Assembly (NCBI GenBank): GCA_001871685.1
Contig: MNVK01000112.1
Coordinates: forward strand, 1-23,830
Reading direction: 5' to 3'
Length of the DNA: 23,830 nucleotides
Origin: Nitrospirae bacterium CG1_02_44_142
GTDB taxonomy: Bacteria > Nitrospirota > Thermodesulfovibrionia > Thermodesulfovibrionales > UBA1546
A program made the translations under genes and the position numbers. Below are positions 14,256 through 21,446 of the stretch, piece after piece. The notes beneath the pieces were generated by a model, which was not told the origin of the DNA, ran no database searches, and worked only from the letters and a program-made list of their open reading frames with translations. How positions within the stretch are numbered: the stretch's first letter is position 1; every line of letters starts with the position of its first letter.

Positions 14256-14789
14256 ATGAATCTTTTGATGCATATCTGCTGCGCAAACTGCAGTCTTTAT
14301 CCCATAAAAACACTATCCGAAAAGGGCATTTCCATAACCGGGCTGTGGTTTAACCCCAATATCCATCCGTATACTGAATATAGCCTGCGCCTTGATGCAG
14401 TGAAACAACTCCAAAAACTCTGGAAACTCAATATAGAGTATATAGATTATTATGGCGTCAGGGAATTCATAGAGAGAACAGGCAACGGCGGCGAGAACCG
14501 CTGTCGTGTATGCTACGAGATGAGGCTTGATAAGACAGCCCAAAAAGCCAGAGAGCTTGGAGCTGACGGCTTTACAACCTCGCTCCTTGTAAGTCCCTAC
14601 CAAAAATTTGACGTTATAATAGACGTTGGCAGGGAAATGGAGAAAAAACACTCTGTGCAATTTTATTTTGAAGACTTCAGGCCCGGCTGGAAGCAGGGGG
14701 TTGCACTTTCAAGGGAACTCGGTTTTTACAGACAGAAATACTGCGGCTGCATTTATTCCGAAATGGAGAGATACCTGAAAAAGAGTTAA
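14256..14789 (+). CDS. queH: Epoxyqueuosine reductase QueH
   Basis: 177 residues of the QueH (DUF208) family, the non-cobalamin enzyme that reduces epoxyqueuosine to queuosine in tRNA, the last step of the pathway. Diagnostic cysteines: HICCANC at the N-terminus, CRVCYEMRL in the middle and YCGCIYSE at the end, expected to hold an iron-sulfur cluster and adjacent metal. The TTSLLVSPYQ segment is also conserved. It starts 13 bases after the RACE gene without a ribosome site. A TATAAT at 14245-14250 would place a transcript start at or next to the ATG, so a leaderless message is possible. queA, an earlier step, lies one gene downstream. Confidence 0.93.
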   Translation: MNLLMHICCANCSLYPIKTLSEKGISITGLWFNPNIHPYTEYSLRLDAVKQLQKLWKLNIEYIDYYGVREFIERTGNGGENRCRVCYEMRLDKTAQKARELGADGFTTSLLVSPYQKFDVIIDVGREMEKKHSVQFYFEDFRPGWKQGVALSRELGFYRQKYCGCIYSEMERYLKKS

Positions 14790-14808
14790 GAGTTCGGGAG
14801 GAAGTGAG

Positions 14809-15846
14809 ATGACAGGTTTCAGGTTTCAGGTCTTAGGTTTTAGAGCAGGATGGTTTTCATTTTTCATTCTTATCTTTATTCTGGCATCTGGCACCTGGCA
14901 CCTGGCGCCTAATGCTTATGCCGACACAATAAGAGTGCTTATCCTGGATGAAGATTCTCCGCGTATCCCTGCAAAGAATGAGCCTCTGGAAAAAGTCAGT
15001 GAAAAGATAAAAGGCGACTTCCTTGCGAGCGGAGTTCATTACACAGGAGAGATTGAGGTATGGAAAGGAAAAAGCGGGCTTTATGTCGTAAATGAAATCC
15101 CTTTTGAAGAATATGTCAAGAGCGTTGTCATGGCTGAGGTCGGGACAAACTGGGAAATGGAAGCGCTAAAAGCTCAGGCAGTCATTTCCAGAACCTATGC
15201 TGTATATCAAAAAAATGCAAACGGAACCCTCCATTACCATATTACATCATCTGTTCTTCATCAGGTATATAAAGGAGATTCCTCTGATATCAGAACAGCA
15301 AATGCCGTAGAAAAAACATCAGGCGAGATACTCACCTTCAACGGCAAACCAATAGAGGCGCTTTATCACTCTACATGCGGCGGAAAGACAGAGCTTCCCG
15401 AAGAGGTGTTTGGCAAAAGCTACCCTTACATTAAATCCGTGGAATCAAACTGTGAAGCCTCGCCGTACTGGATATGGGAAAGAAAAATTTTGTTCTCGGA
15501 GATAGAAAAGGCATTAAACATAACCGGCTTCAAAGATATGGCTGTCAGGTCTTATACATCAACCGGCAGGGTAAAAGAGGTGACTGTAACATCTAAATCG
15601 GTAGAGCGCACAATCAAATCCAACGACTTAAGGAAGCAGCTCGGCTGGCAAAGACTGCCAAGCGCCAATTTCACAATGACAAAGGCTAACGATTCCATAA
15701 TCTTTGAGGGGAAAGGCTACGGTCATGGAGTAGGCCTCTGCCAGTGGAGCGCGCTTGAAATGGCAAAAAAAGGAAAAAATTACAGAGAAATCCTTTCTTT
15801 CTTTTATCCCGGAACAGAGATTCAGTTATATGAAGGACGTAGATAA
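14809..15846 (+). CDS. SpoIID/LytB-domain exported peptidoglycan protein
   Basis: 345 residues. The N-terminus carries a hydrophobic segment (WFSFFILIFILASG) followed by a likely cleavage near NAYADT, consistent with export. The mature part is a SpoIID/LytB domain: GEIEVWKGKSGLYVVNEIP, the catalytic-type segment MAEVGTNWEMEALKAQAVIS, the TCGGKTELPEEVFG region and the C-terminal GYGHGVGLCQWSALEMA. SpoIID cleaves glycan strands in sporulating bacteria; in non-sporulators the domain is linked to wall remodelling. Two heptamer arrays (14813-14840 and 14881-14908) flank the signal segment. It lies between queH and queA, and queA overlaps its end by 17 bases. Confidence 0.88.
   Translation: MTGFRFQVLGFRAGWFSFFILIFILASGTWHLAPNAYADTIRVLILDEDSPRIPAKNEPLEKVSEKIKGDFLASGVHYTGEIEVWKGKSGLYVVNEIPFEEYVKSVVMAEVGTNWEMEALKAQAVISRTYAVYQKNANGTLHYHITSSVLHQVYKGDSSDIRTANAVEKTSGEILTFNGKPIEALYHSTCGGKTELPEEVFGKSYPYIKSVESNCEASPYWIWERKILFSEIEKALNITGFKDMAVRSYTSTGRVKEVTVTSKSVERTIKSNDLRKQLGWQRLPSANFTMTKANDSIIFEGKGYGHGVGLCQWSALEMAKKGKNYREILSFFYPGTEIQLYEGRR
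14813..14840. repeat. Heptanucleotide array (CAGGTTT-type) at start of the SpoIID gene
   Basis: Four 7-base units: CAGGTTT, CAGGTTT, CAGGTCT, TAGGTTT, beginning two bases into the second codon region. It is translated as part of the n-region (FRFQVLGF). Loss or gain of one unit shifts frame just after the start codon. Confidence 0.82.
14881..14908. repeat. Heptanucleotide array (CTGGCAC-type) in the SpoIID signal region
   Basis: Four 7-base units: CTGGCAT, CTGGCAC, CTGGCAC, CTGGCGC. It is translated as ASGTWHLAP just after the hydrophobic core and before the probable signal peptidase site. Confidence 0.82.
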
Positions 15847-16966
15847 AATCAATATCACGAAGGCCGCTGATTTTGATTTTCACCTGCCGGAAGGGCTGAT
15901 AGCAAAAAAACCCGCTGAAAAAAGAGATTCCGCAAGGCTGCTTGTCCTTAGCAGAAAGGGAGAAATAGAGCACAGAATCTTCAACAGCCTCCCCGAATAT
16001 CTTAATGAAGGCGACCTGCTTTTGCTGAACAACACAAAAGTATTCCCGGCAAGACTTACAGGGATAAAGCCAACGGGAGGAAGGGTTGAATTTCTCATTG
16101 TAAGAGAAATTGGCGTTGACAAATGGGGAATACTTTGCAGGAAAAAATATAGAGGTAAATTGTCAATAGCAGAAGGATTTTCAGCAGAGATAGAAGACGG
16201 AGCCGCCAGTTTTTCATACCACGGAGATTTCATGGAAAATGTATGGAGATGCGGGGAGATGCCGCTGCCGCCGTATATAAAGCGCAAGCCCGAAGCCGGA
16301 GACAGAGAATGGTATCAGACGGTATATTCAAAAAAGGAAGGTTCCATCGCAGCTCCGACCGCAGGCTTACACTTCACAGAAGAACTGATAGACAGGATAA
16401 AAGATAAAGGGGCGCAGGTCAGATACCTCACACTTCATGTAGGCCCCGGGACATTTAAGCTTATAGCAGCGGAAAATTTAAACGAACATCCTATGGATGC
16501 AGAATACTTTGAGATAGAGAAGGAGCTTGTTGATGAGATAAAAAGAACAAAAGCGTCGGGTAGAAGGGTTTTCTCTGTGGGGACCACAACAACAAGAGCG
16601 ATTGAGGGATATATGAGCGGCAAATGGCAACCAGCAAACAAAAAGGGGCCAAGGGTCGGAGTTTCAGTGAATAGTGACAGTGTCAGTGAAAAACTGACGC
16701 TAAAAACTGACACTGACACTAATCTGAGCCCTCGAAACCTCGAACCCTATCAGCTAATATCCGGTTATACAAACATCTTCATCTATCCCGGTTATGAGTT
16801 CAGGGTTGTTGACTCTCTTATCACAAATTTTCACCTTCCCCGTTCCACGCCGCTTATGCTGACCTCCGCCTTCTGCAGCGCTGAAAAGCTGAGAGAGGCA
16901 TACCGCATTGCTGTGAGCCATAAATATAGATTTTTTTCTTACGGTGATGCTATGCTTATCCTGTAA
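15830..16966 (+). CDS. queA: S-adenosylmethionine:tRNA ribosyltransferase-isomerase QueA
   Basis: 378 residues from ATG 15830, where family homology begins (FDFHLPEGLIAKKPAEKRDSARL). It transfers and isomerises the ribosyl part of SAM onto 7-aminomethyl-7-deazaguanine in tRNA, making epoxyqueuosine. Motifs: LLLLNNTKVFPARL, the catalytic region SIAAPTAGLHFTEELI, HVGPGTFK and the end VVDSLITNFHLPRSTPLML. Length exceeds the usual ~340-350 because of about 30-40 extra residues (around GVSVNSDSVSEKLTLK and TDTDTNLSPRNLEP) encoded by the 60-bp repeat at 16661-16720 and neighbouring CCTCGAA repeats. The insert lies before the IFIYPGYEF strand and keeps frame. The start overlaps the SpoIID gene by 17 bases. 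The product QueA makes is the substrate of QueH. Confidence 0.95.
   Translation: MKDVDKINITKAADFDFHLPEGLIAKKPAEKRDSARLLVLSRKGEIEHRIFNSLPEYLNEGDLLLLNNTKVFPARLTGIKPTGGRVEFLIVREIGVDKWGILCRKKYRGKLSIAEGFSAEIEDGAASFSYHGDFMENVWRCGEMPLPPYIKRKPEAGDREWYQTVYSKKEGSIAAPTAGLHFTEELIDRIKDKGAQVRYLTLHVGPGTFKLIAAENLNEHPMDAEYFEIEKELVDEIKRTKASGRRVFSVGTTTTRAIEGYMSGKWQPANKKGPRVGVSVNSDSVSEKLTLKTDTDTNLSPRNLEPYQLISGYTNIFIYPGYEFRVVDSLITNFHLPRSTPLMLTSAFCSAEKLREAYRIAVSHKYRFFSYGDAMLIL
16661..16720. repeat. ~60-bp GTTTCAGTG... repeat, in-frame copy inside queA
   Basis: Near-copy of 12327-12385 in the same orientation, beginning GTTTCAGTGAATAGTGACAG and ending ACTGACACTGACACT. It is read as VSVNSDSVSEKLTLK followed by TDTDT, without a stop, in a variable loop of QueA. 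Confidence 0.9.
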
Positions 16967-16967
16967 A

Positions 16968-17666
16968 ATGAGACACAGCAGCCTTAGAGTAAAACAGAAA
17001 ATAACCTTGCCGGGCAGGAAATTTATTATAGCGATTGTTATAGTCACCTCTGCGCTGAGCTTTAGTCTTGGTTATTTTGTAGGCGGGGCGGGAGAAAATG
17101 TAAACCAGCCTCAATATCAGATACAGGCGCCTCCTCCAAAGGCTGAGACCGCGCCTCAGGTTCAGGAACATCCGTCTTTGGTGGACGCCCCTGACAATGC
17201 GCCTCAGATTGCATCCTCCTCCGGCGGAGCAGCTCAACCGCAAATAGAGGAGGAAAAGGCTCCTCCTGAAAAACCTCTGTCTGTTAAGCCTGCCGCAAAA
17301 AAAGAGCCTGCCGCACCGAAGATAAAAGAGGATGTTGCTCATCAGAGTGATACAGAATACACGGTCCAGGCCGGCGCATTCAAAAGCCTGAAGGAAGCAG
17401 AGACGCTCAAACGCAAACTTGAAACTAAAGGTTATAAGGCATATATAAAAAAATATGCTAAAGCCAAAAACCCGAAACTGTATAAGGTAAGAACAGGAGA
17501 ATTTACTGTCAAGGAAGAAGCGGCAGCGCTTGCGCTCAAACTGAAAAATGAGGGACTGAAGGCTTTTGTAACCCTGAAAAATGATCCGCCTAATCCGCCT
17601 CAGGCGGAGGAGGCGAACGGCAATAAAAATCCATCCCGCAGCGTCAAAAAGGAGAGCATACGATAA
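16968..17666 (+). CDS. SPOR-domain membrane protein
   Basis: 232 residues from ATG 16968, one base after the queA stop. A short cytoplasmic N-terminus leads to one transmembrane helix (FIIAIVIVTSALSFSLGYFV), then a proline/alanine-rich periplasmic linker (about 45-120) and a C-terminal SPOR domain (TEYTVQAGAFKSLKEAETLK to EGLKAFVTL). SPOR domains bind denuded peptidoglycan and usually mark cell-division proteins such as FtsN. The tail after the domain (PPNPPQAEEANG and beyond) is encoded by an imperfect hairpin at 17587-17615, likely a repeat insertion. The phoH reading frame begins at its stop codon. Confidence 0.88.
   Translation: MRHSSLRVKQKITLPGRKFIIAIVIVTSALSFSLGYFVGGAGENVNQPQYQIQAPPPKAETAPQVQEHPSLVDAPDNAPQIASSSGGAAQPQIEEEKAPPEKPLSVKPAAKKEPAAPKIKEDVAHQSDTEYTVQAGAFKSLKEAETLKRKLETKGYKAYIKKYAKAKNPKLYKVRTGEFTVKEEAAALALKLKNEGLKAFVTLKNDPPNPPQAEEANGNKNPSRSVKKESIR
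17587..17615. repeat. CGCCT/AGGCG hairpin in the SPOR gene tail
   Basis: Core perfect palindrome TCCGCCT-C-AGGCGGA at 17594-17608, extended to 14-base arms (17587-17600 and 17602-17615) with two mismatches. It is translated in frame as PPNPPQAEEA at the C-terminus. Confidence 0.65.
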
Positions 17667-18625
17667 CGATAGAAATAGAACTTGACAGCGAAAAGGAATT
17701 AACCTTTCTTTACAGCGGGCTTGATAAAAACCTCAAGCTTATAGAAGACGCCTTCGGGATAACAGCGAGTTTCAGGGGGAACAAAATATTTATGCAGGGA
17801 GAGTCCGAATCAACTGCAAGGGCGGAAAAACTCATTAATGAGCTGCGCTCCATAAGTTTGGATGGTTATCTGCTTAAGCCTGAAGACATCCGCTACGCTA
17901 TAAAATCAGCGGCAGCCGGGGATAAAACATCCATCAAAGACTTATTTCTGAACAATATCCCTGTGTCCTCAAAAAAGAGATTTATCATACCGAAAACCGA
18001 GATACAGAGGCAGTATATTGAAGCTATGCGTAATTACGATATTGTTATAGGCATAGGGCCTGCAGGAACAGGCAAGACCTACCTTGCAATGGCAATGGCA
18101 ATAAACGCACTTCTGAAAAAACAGGTGAGCAGGATAGTTCTTGCGCGGCCTGCCGTGGAAGCAGGAGAGAAACTCGGCTTTCTGCCCGGCGATATGTACG
18201 AAAAGGTTAACCCTTACCTGAGACCCCTTTATGACGCGCTTTTTGATATGATAGAGGCGGAAAAGGCAAGTAAATTTATTGAGAGCGGCATCATAGAGAT
18301 TGCGCCGTTAGCCTTTATGAGAGGAAGGACTTTGAATGATTCTTTTATAATTCTTGACGAGGCGCAAAACACAACATCGGAGCAGATGAAGATGTACCTT
18401 ACCAGGCTCGGGTTTAACTCAAAAACCGTAATCACAGGAGACATAACACAGATAGACCTGCCGGCGGGAAAGCTGTCCGGGCTTATAGAGGCTGAAAAAA
18501 TACTAAGCGGCATAGAAGGCATAAAGGTTATATATTTTTCCGAGAAAGACGTCGTTCGGCACAAGCTCGTTCAGGAAATAGTAAAGGCGTATGAAAGATA
18601 TGAAAAACAACACACAGAAAATTAG
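17663..18625 (+). CDS. phoH: PhoH family ATPase with non-canonical start
   Basis: About 320 residues if started at the ATA at 17663, which overlaps the previous stop (ATAA) and follows AAGGAG at 17649-17654. Between an in-frame stop at 17624 and the first ATG at 17792 there is no ATG, GTG or TTG. Yet the frame encodes the normal PhoH N-terminal domain (LDKNLKLIEDAFGITASFRG), so the short 277-residue version is probably wrong. ATA 17663, ACG 17666 and ATA 17669 are possible starts. The ATPase domain has Walker A GIGPAGTGKT, ARPAVEAGEKLGFLPGD, Walker B FIILDEAQNT and TGDITQIDLP. PhoH proteins are RNA-linked ATPases/helicases, commonly beside ybeY as here. The 7TM-HD gene follows with overlap. 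Confidence 0.88.
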   Translation: MTIEIELDSEKELTFLYSGLDKNLKLIEDAFGITASFRGNKIFMQGESESTARAEKLINELRSISLDGYLLKPEDIRYAIKSAAAGDKTSIKDLFLNNIPVSSKKRFIIPKTEIQRQYIEAMRNYDIVIGIGPAGTGKTYLAMAMAINALLKKQVSRIVLARPAVEAGEKLGFLPGDMYEKVNPYLRPLYDALFDMIEAEKASKFIESGIIEIAPLAFMRGRTLNDSFIILDEAQNTTSEQMKMYLTRLGFNSKTVITGDITQIDLPAGKLSGLIEAEKILSGIEGIKVIYFSEKDVVRHKLVQEIVKAYERYEKQHTEN

Positions 18626-20120
18626 AATGAAAATTGACATTAAAAAATATTCGCTCCTGATTGTGTTTGGATTGTTATCCGCTGCTGCAATGCAGGAAAG
18701 AGCCGGCGTGGGACATTTTTTAGGAGGGCTGCTTACAGCCTGCCTCCTCTTAGCAATCCTATACAGAGACATGCTGCGGTATAAACCTGCTTACCTCAAA
18801 AACTACAATATGCTCGTCCTGCTCGGCGTTATGATTGTCAGCACACTTTTTCTCGGAAGATTTTTTGAGTATATACTGGTAAACCTGGCGCGTGGAATCG
18901 GCCTGGCGCCAATGGAGACAATAAGGTTCGGCATACCGATACCGGCAGGCGCGATGCTCGTTGCTCTTTTATTTGATTTCCATACCGCAATAGTATTTTC
19001 CTTTGTGGTCAGCCTCTTAAGCGGCCTGTGGCTTAACAGCGCAGTCTTCCCGGTATATGCATTTGTAGGAAGCCTTACTGCGGCATTCAGCGTTATAAGA
19101 TGTAAAAGGCGGTCAGCGCTCTTGGTGGGCGGTTTTTATGTTGGCGTGATATGCGGCGTCACTGCAAGCATCCTGCTGCTTTGGACAGGAGAGTTCTTCT
19201 CAGTTAATGCCTTCCCGTCAATAATGTTTGCTCTCTCTTCAGGGATAAGCGTCACGGCCATTGTGTCAGTAATGCTTCCTATTCTTGAATATGCGTTTAA
19301 AGTCACAACTGACATAAGTCTTCTTGAACTCCTTGATATGGAGCAGCCCCTTATGAAAAACCTCATGATAACCGCTCCCGGGACGTATCACCACAGCGTT
19401 GTCGTCGGCAGTCTTGTTGAATCTGCGGCAGAGGCGGTAGGCGTTAACCCTCTGCTTGCAAGGGTATGCTCATATTACCACGACATAGGCAAGATTAAAA
19501 TGCCTGAATATTTTATTGAAAATCAGAGCGATTCTCTGAGCAAACACGAGAAACTGACTCCCCACATGAGCAGTATGATAATAACTGCGCATGTAAAAGA
19601 AGGGGTGGCGCTTGCAAAACAGCACAAGCTCCCGCGTCAGATTATAGATATAATAGAGCAGCATCACGGCACAAGCCTGATGACCTTTTTTTATCAGAAG
19701 GCAAAGGGGCAGAGAGATGACAGCGAGCCCCTTGAGGAAGAATATAAATATCCAGGCCCCAAACCTCAGACACGCGTGGCTGCGCTCGTTATGATGGCAG
19801 ACGCCGTTGAGGCTGCGTCAAAGGTTTTAAACGACCCGACTTCTGCAAGGGTAGCCGCCCTTGTTGACAGGATAATAAACCATGTATTCCTTGAAGGACA
19901 GCTTGACGAATGCGAACTTACATTGAAAGACATATCAGAGATAAAAAATCACTTTTCATACATACTAACGGGAATCCTGCACAAGAGAATAGACTACCCG
20001 GGGTTTAATTTCAACGATGGAGATTCTAAATCACAGGAAGCGCAAGGGCATATTAATGAAGGTTTTAATAAAGAACCGTCAAAATTTGATAAAGATAAAG
20101 CGGCAAAAGATAAGACGTGA
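18591..20120 (+). CDS. 7TM-HD phosphohydrolase, PgpH-like but lacking the large extracellular domain
   Basis: 509 residues from ATG 18591; ATG 18600 or 18627 (one base after the phoH stop) are alternatives. About seven hydrophobic segments lie between residues 18 and 235 (for example YSLLIVFGLLSAAAM, MLVLLGVMIVSTLFLG, GAMLVALLFDF, SVTAIVSVMLPILEYAF). A cytoplasmic HD domain follows with APGTYHHSVVVG, SYYHDIGKIKMPEYF, EQHHGTSL and MMADAVEAASK. The closest known family is PgpH, a c-di-AMP phosphodiesterase. Typical PgpH proteins are about 700 residues, with a large extracellular sensor domain after the first helix that is absent here. The gene order phoH, HD, ybeY matches the conserved arrangement. 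The c-di-AMP substrate is inferred. The charged C-terminal tail overlaps ybeY. Confidence 0.87.
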   Translation: MKDMKNNTQKIRMKIDIKKYSLLIVFGLLSAAAMQERAGVGHFLGGLLTACLLLAILYRDMLRYKPAYLKNYNMLVLLGVMIVSTLFLGRFFEYILVNLARGIGLAPMETIRFGIPIPAGAMLVALLFDFHTAIVFSFVVSLLSGLWLNSAVFPVYAFVGSLTAAFSVIRCKRRSALLVGGFYVGVICGVTASILLLWTGEFFSVNAFPSIMFALSSGISVTAIVSVMLPILEYAFKVTTDISLLELLDMEQPLMKNLMITAPGTYHHSVVVGSLVESAAEAVGVNPLLARVCSYYHDIGKIKMPEYFIENQSDSLSKHEKLTPHMSSMIITAHVKEGVALAKQHKLPRQIIDIIEQHHGTSLMTFFYQKAKGQRDDSEPLEEEYKYPGPKPQTRVAALVMMADAVEAASKVLNDPTSARVAALVDRIINHVFLEGQLDECELTLKDISEIKNHFSYILTGILHKRIDYPGFNFNDGDSKSQEAQGHINEGFNKEPSKFDKDKAAKDKT

Positions 20121-20538
20121 TTCAGCCGCATTGCTCCGGCTCCTCAGACTCAAGGATGCGGAACTAAGCATCCTTTTTGTAAATGACCGTCAAATGAAGG
20201 AGTTGAACCATAAATACCGCGGCATTGACAGGACTACGGATGTGCTGTCATTTCCGCAGTATGAACGGTCAGCATTACGCACCCCCCCCTATCCCCCCCT
20301 TAGTAAGGGGGGGACGGAAGAGGGGGTGGTTCTCGGAGACATTGTTATAAACCTTCAGGCGGCAAAAAGACAGGCGCATGAAGACGGGCTGTCATTTACC
20401 GGGGAACTGCAATGGCTTCTTGTTCATGGAGTTCTTCACCTCATCGGATATGACCATGAAAGAAGCAAATACGCTGAAAGGAAGATGCGGACAATGGAGA
20501 AAGAATTACTTGGGCATCTGGGAAGGAGTAAGAATTAA
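20056..20538 (+). CDS. ybeY: Endoribonuclease / rRNA maturation factor YbeY
   Basis: 160 residues from ATG 20056, inside the 3' end of the HD gene (65-base overlap). A metal-dependent RNase needed for 16S rRNA 3'-end processing and ribosome quality control. Motifs: ILFVNDRQMKELNHKYRGID, TTDVLSFP and the zinc site HGVLHLIGYDHE. Between TDVLSFP and LGDIVIN about 18 residues (from RTPPYPPLSKGGTEEG) come from the palindrome at 20281-20329; other members have only a short variable loop there. Metal ligands are unaffected. The stop overlaps the hisF start (TAATG). Confidence 0.94.
   Translation: MKVLIKNRQNLIKIKRQKIRRDSAALLRLLRLKDAELSILFVNDRQMKELNHKYRGIDRTTDVLSFPQYERSALRTPPYPPLSKGGTEEGVVLGDIVINLQAAKRQAHEDGLSFTGELQWLLVHGVLHLIGYDHERSKYAERKMRTMEKELLGHLGRSKN
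20281..20329. repeat. PPxxPPxxKGG-type palindrome inside ybeY
   Basis: C-runs (20282-20299) and G-runs (20307-20327) form an imperfect hairpin around a TTAGTAA centre. Read in the ybeY frame it gives TPPYPPLSKGGTEEGV, stop-free. It belongs with the argS and hisF copies. Confidence 0.85.
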
Positions 20539-21446
20539 TGCTTGCAAAACGTATAATCCCGTGCCTTGATGTTAAGGACGGAAGGGTTGTAAAGGGTGTG
20601 AGCTTTGTCAATCTCAGAGACGCCGGAGACCCTGTTGATAATGCAATATTTTATGATGAGCAGGGCGCTGATGAACTCGTATTCCTTGATATAACGGCGT
20701 CGCATGAGAAGAGAAATATTATCCTTGACGTTGTTGAAAGGACTGCAAATGACGTCTTCATGCCGCTTACAGTCGGCGGAGGAATCAGCGCTCTTAATGA
20801 TATAAGGCAGCTTTTGAAATCAGGCTGCGATAAGGTTTCTGTAAATACATCTGCTGTAAGAGACCCTTATTTTGTGAGCCGCGCAGCAGAGAAATTCGGA
20901 AGCCAGTGCATCGTCGTTGCAATTGATGCAAAGCGTGTTACAAAAGAGACGACATTTACGGAAGAGGAGAAATGGTTTAATGAGCCGTCTTTAAAAGAAG
21001 TTCGGCTGGAACTGGATAAGAAAAATCCCCCTCAATCCCCCTTTGCCAAAGGGGGACTTAATAATATCCCCACTTTGCTAAAGGGGGGCGAGGGGGGATT
21101 ATGGGCAATATCTACACACGGCGGAAGAAAGATGAAAAGAATTGACGCCGTGCAATGGGCTAAGAAGATGGAAGAATTAGGCGCAGGTGAGATTCTTCTT
21201 ACAAGCATGGACAGGGACGGCACAAAGGATGGATATGACATTGAGCTTACAAAAACGATATCGGAGGCTGTGTCAATTCCTGTTATCGCCTCAGGCGGCG
21301 CCGGAAATTTAGAGCATTTATATGAAGGGCTGGTGTTCGGCAAGGCTGATGCTGTCTTGGCTGCGTCAATATTCCATTACAGGGAATACACAATCAAAGA
21401 GGCAAAGGAATATCTTAAAGAAAAGGGAGTTGTTGTAAGGCTCTAA
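20538..21446 (+). CDS. hisF: Imidazole glycerol phosphate synthase cyclase subunit HisF, with internal insertion
   Basis: 302 residues against about 252 usual. The (beta/alpha)8 cyclase makes imidazole glycerol phosphate and AICAR in histidine synthesis, partnering glutaminase HisH. Catalytic Asp11 (IIPCLDV) and Asp130 (VVAIDAKR) are present, as are the phosphate-binding LTVGGGI and VIASGGAGN. About 50 extra residues (134-188) sit in the loop after beta-strand 5, before ISTHGGRK. Roughly half of them (163-188) are encoded by a compound C/G palindrome at 21024-21101. The start shares one base with the ybeY stop. No other his gene is in the window. The gene overlaps the convergent PP-loop gene by four bases at its end. 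Confidence 0.95.
   Translation: MLAKRIIPCLDVKDGRVVKGVSFVNLRDAGDPVDNAIFYDEQGADELVFLDITASHEKRNIILDVVERTANDVFMPLTVGGGISALNDIRQLLKSGCDKVSVNTSAVRDPYFVSRAAEKFGSQCIVVAIDAKRVTKETTFTEEEKWFNEPSLKEVRLELDKKNPPQSPFAKGGLNNIPTLLKGGEGGLWAISTHGGRKMKRIDAVQWAKKMEELGAGEILLTSMDRDGTKDGYDIELTKTISEAVSIPVIASGGAGNLEHLYEGLVFGKADAVLAASIFHYREYTIKEAKEYLKEKGVVVRL
21024..21101. repeat. Compound PPxxPPxxKGG-type palindrome inside hisF
   Basis: Two related hairpin units in tandem (about 21024-21060 and 21065-21101). The outermost AATCCCCCT and AGGGGGGATT arms also pair, so the whole 78 bases can fold as one large structure. It is translated in frame as NPPQSPFAKGG, a short spacer, and PTLLKGGEGGL. Confidence 0.88.
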
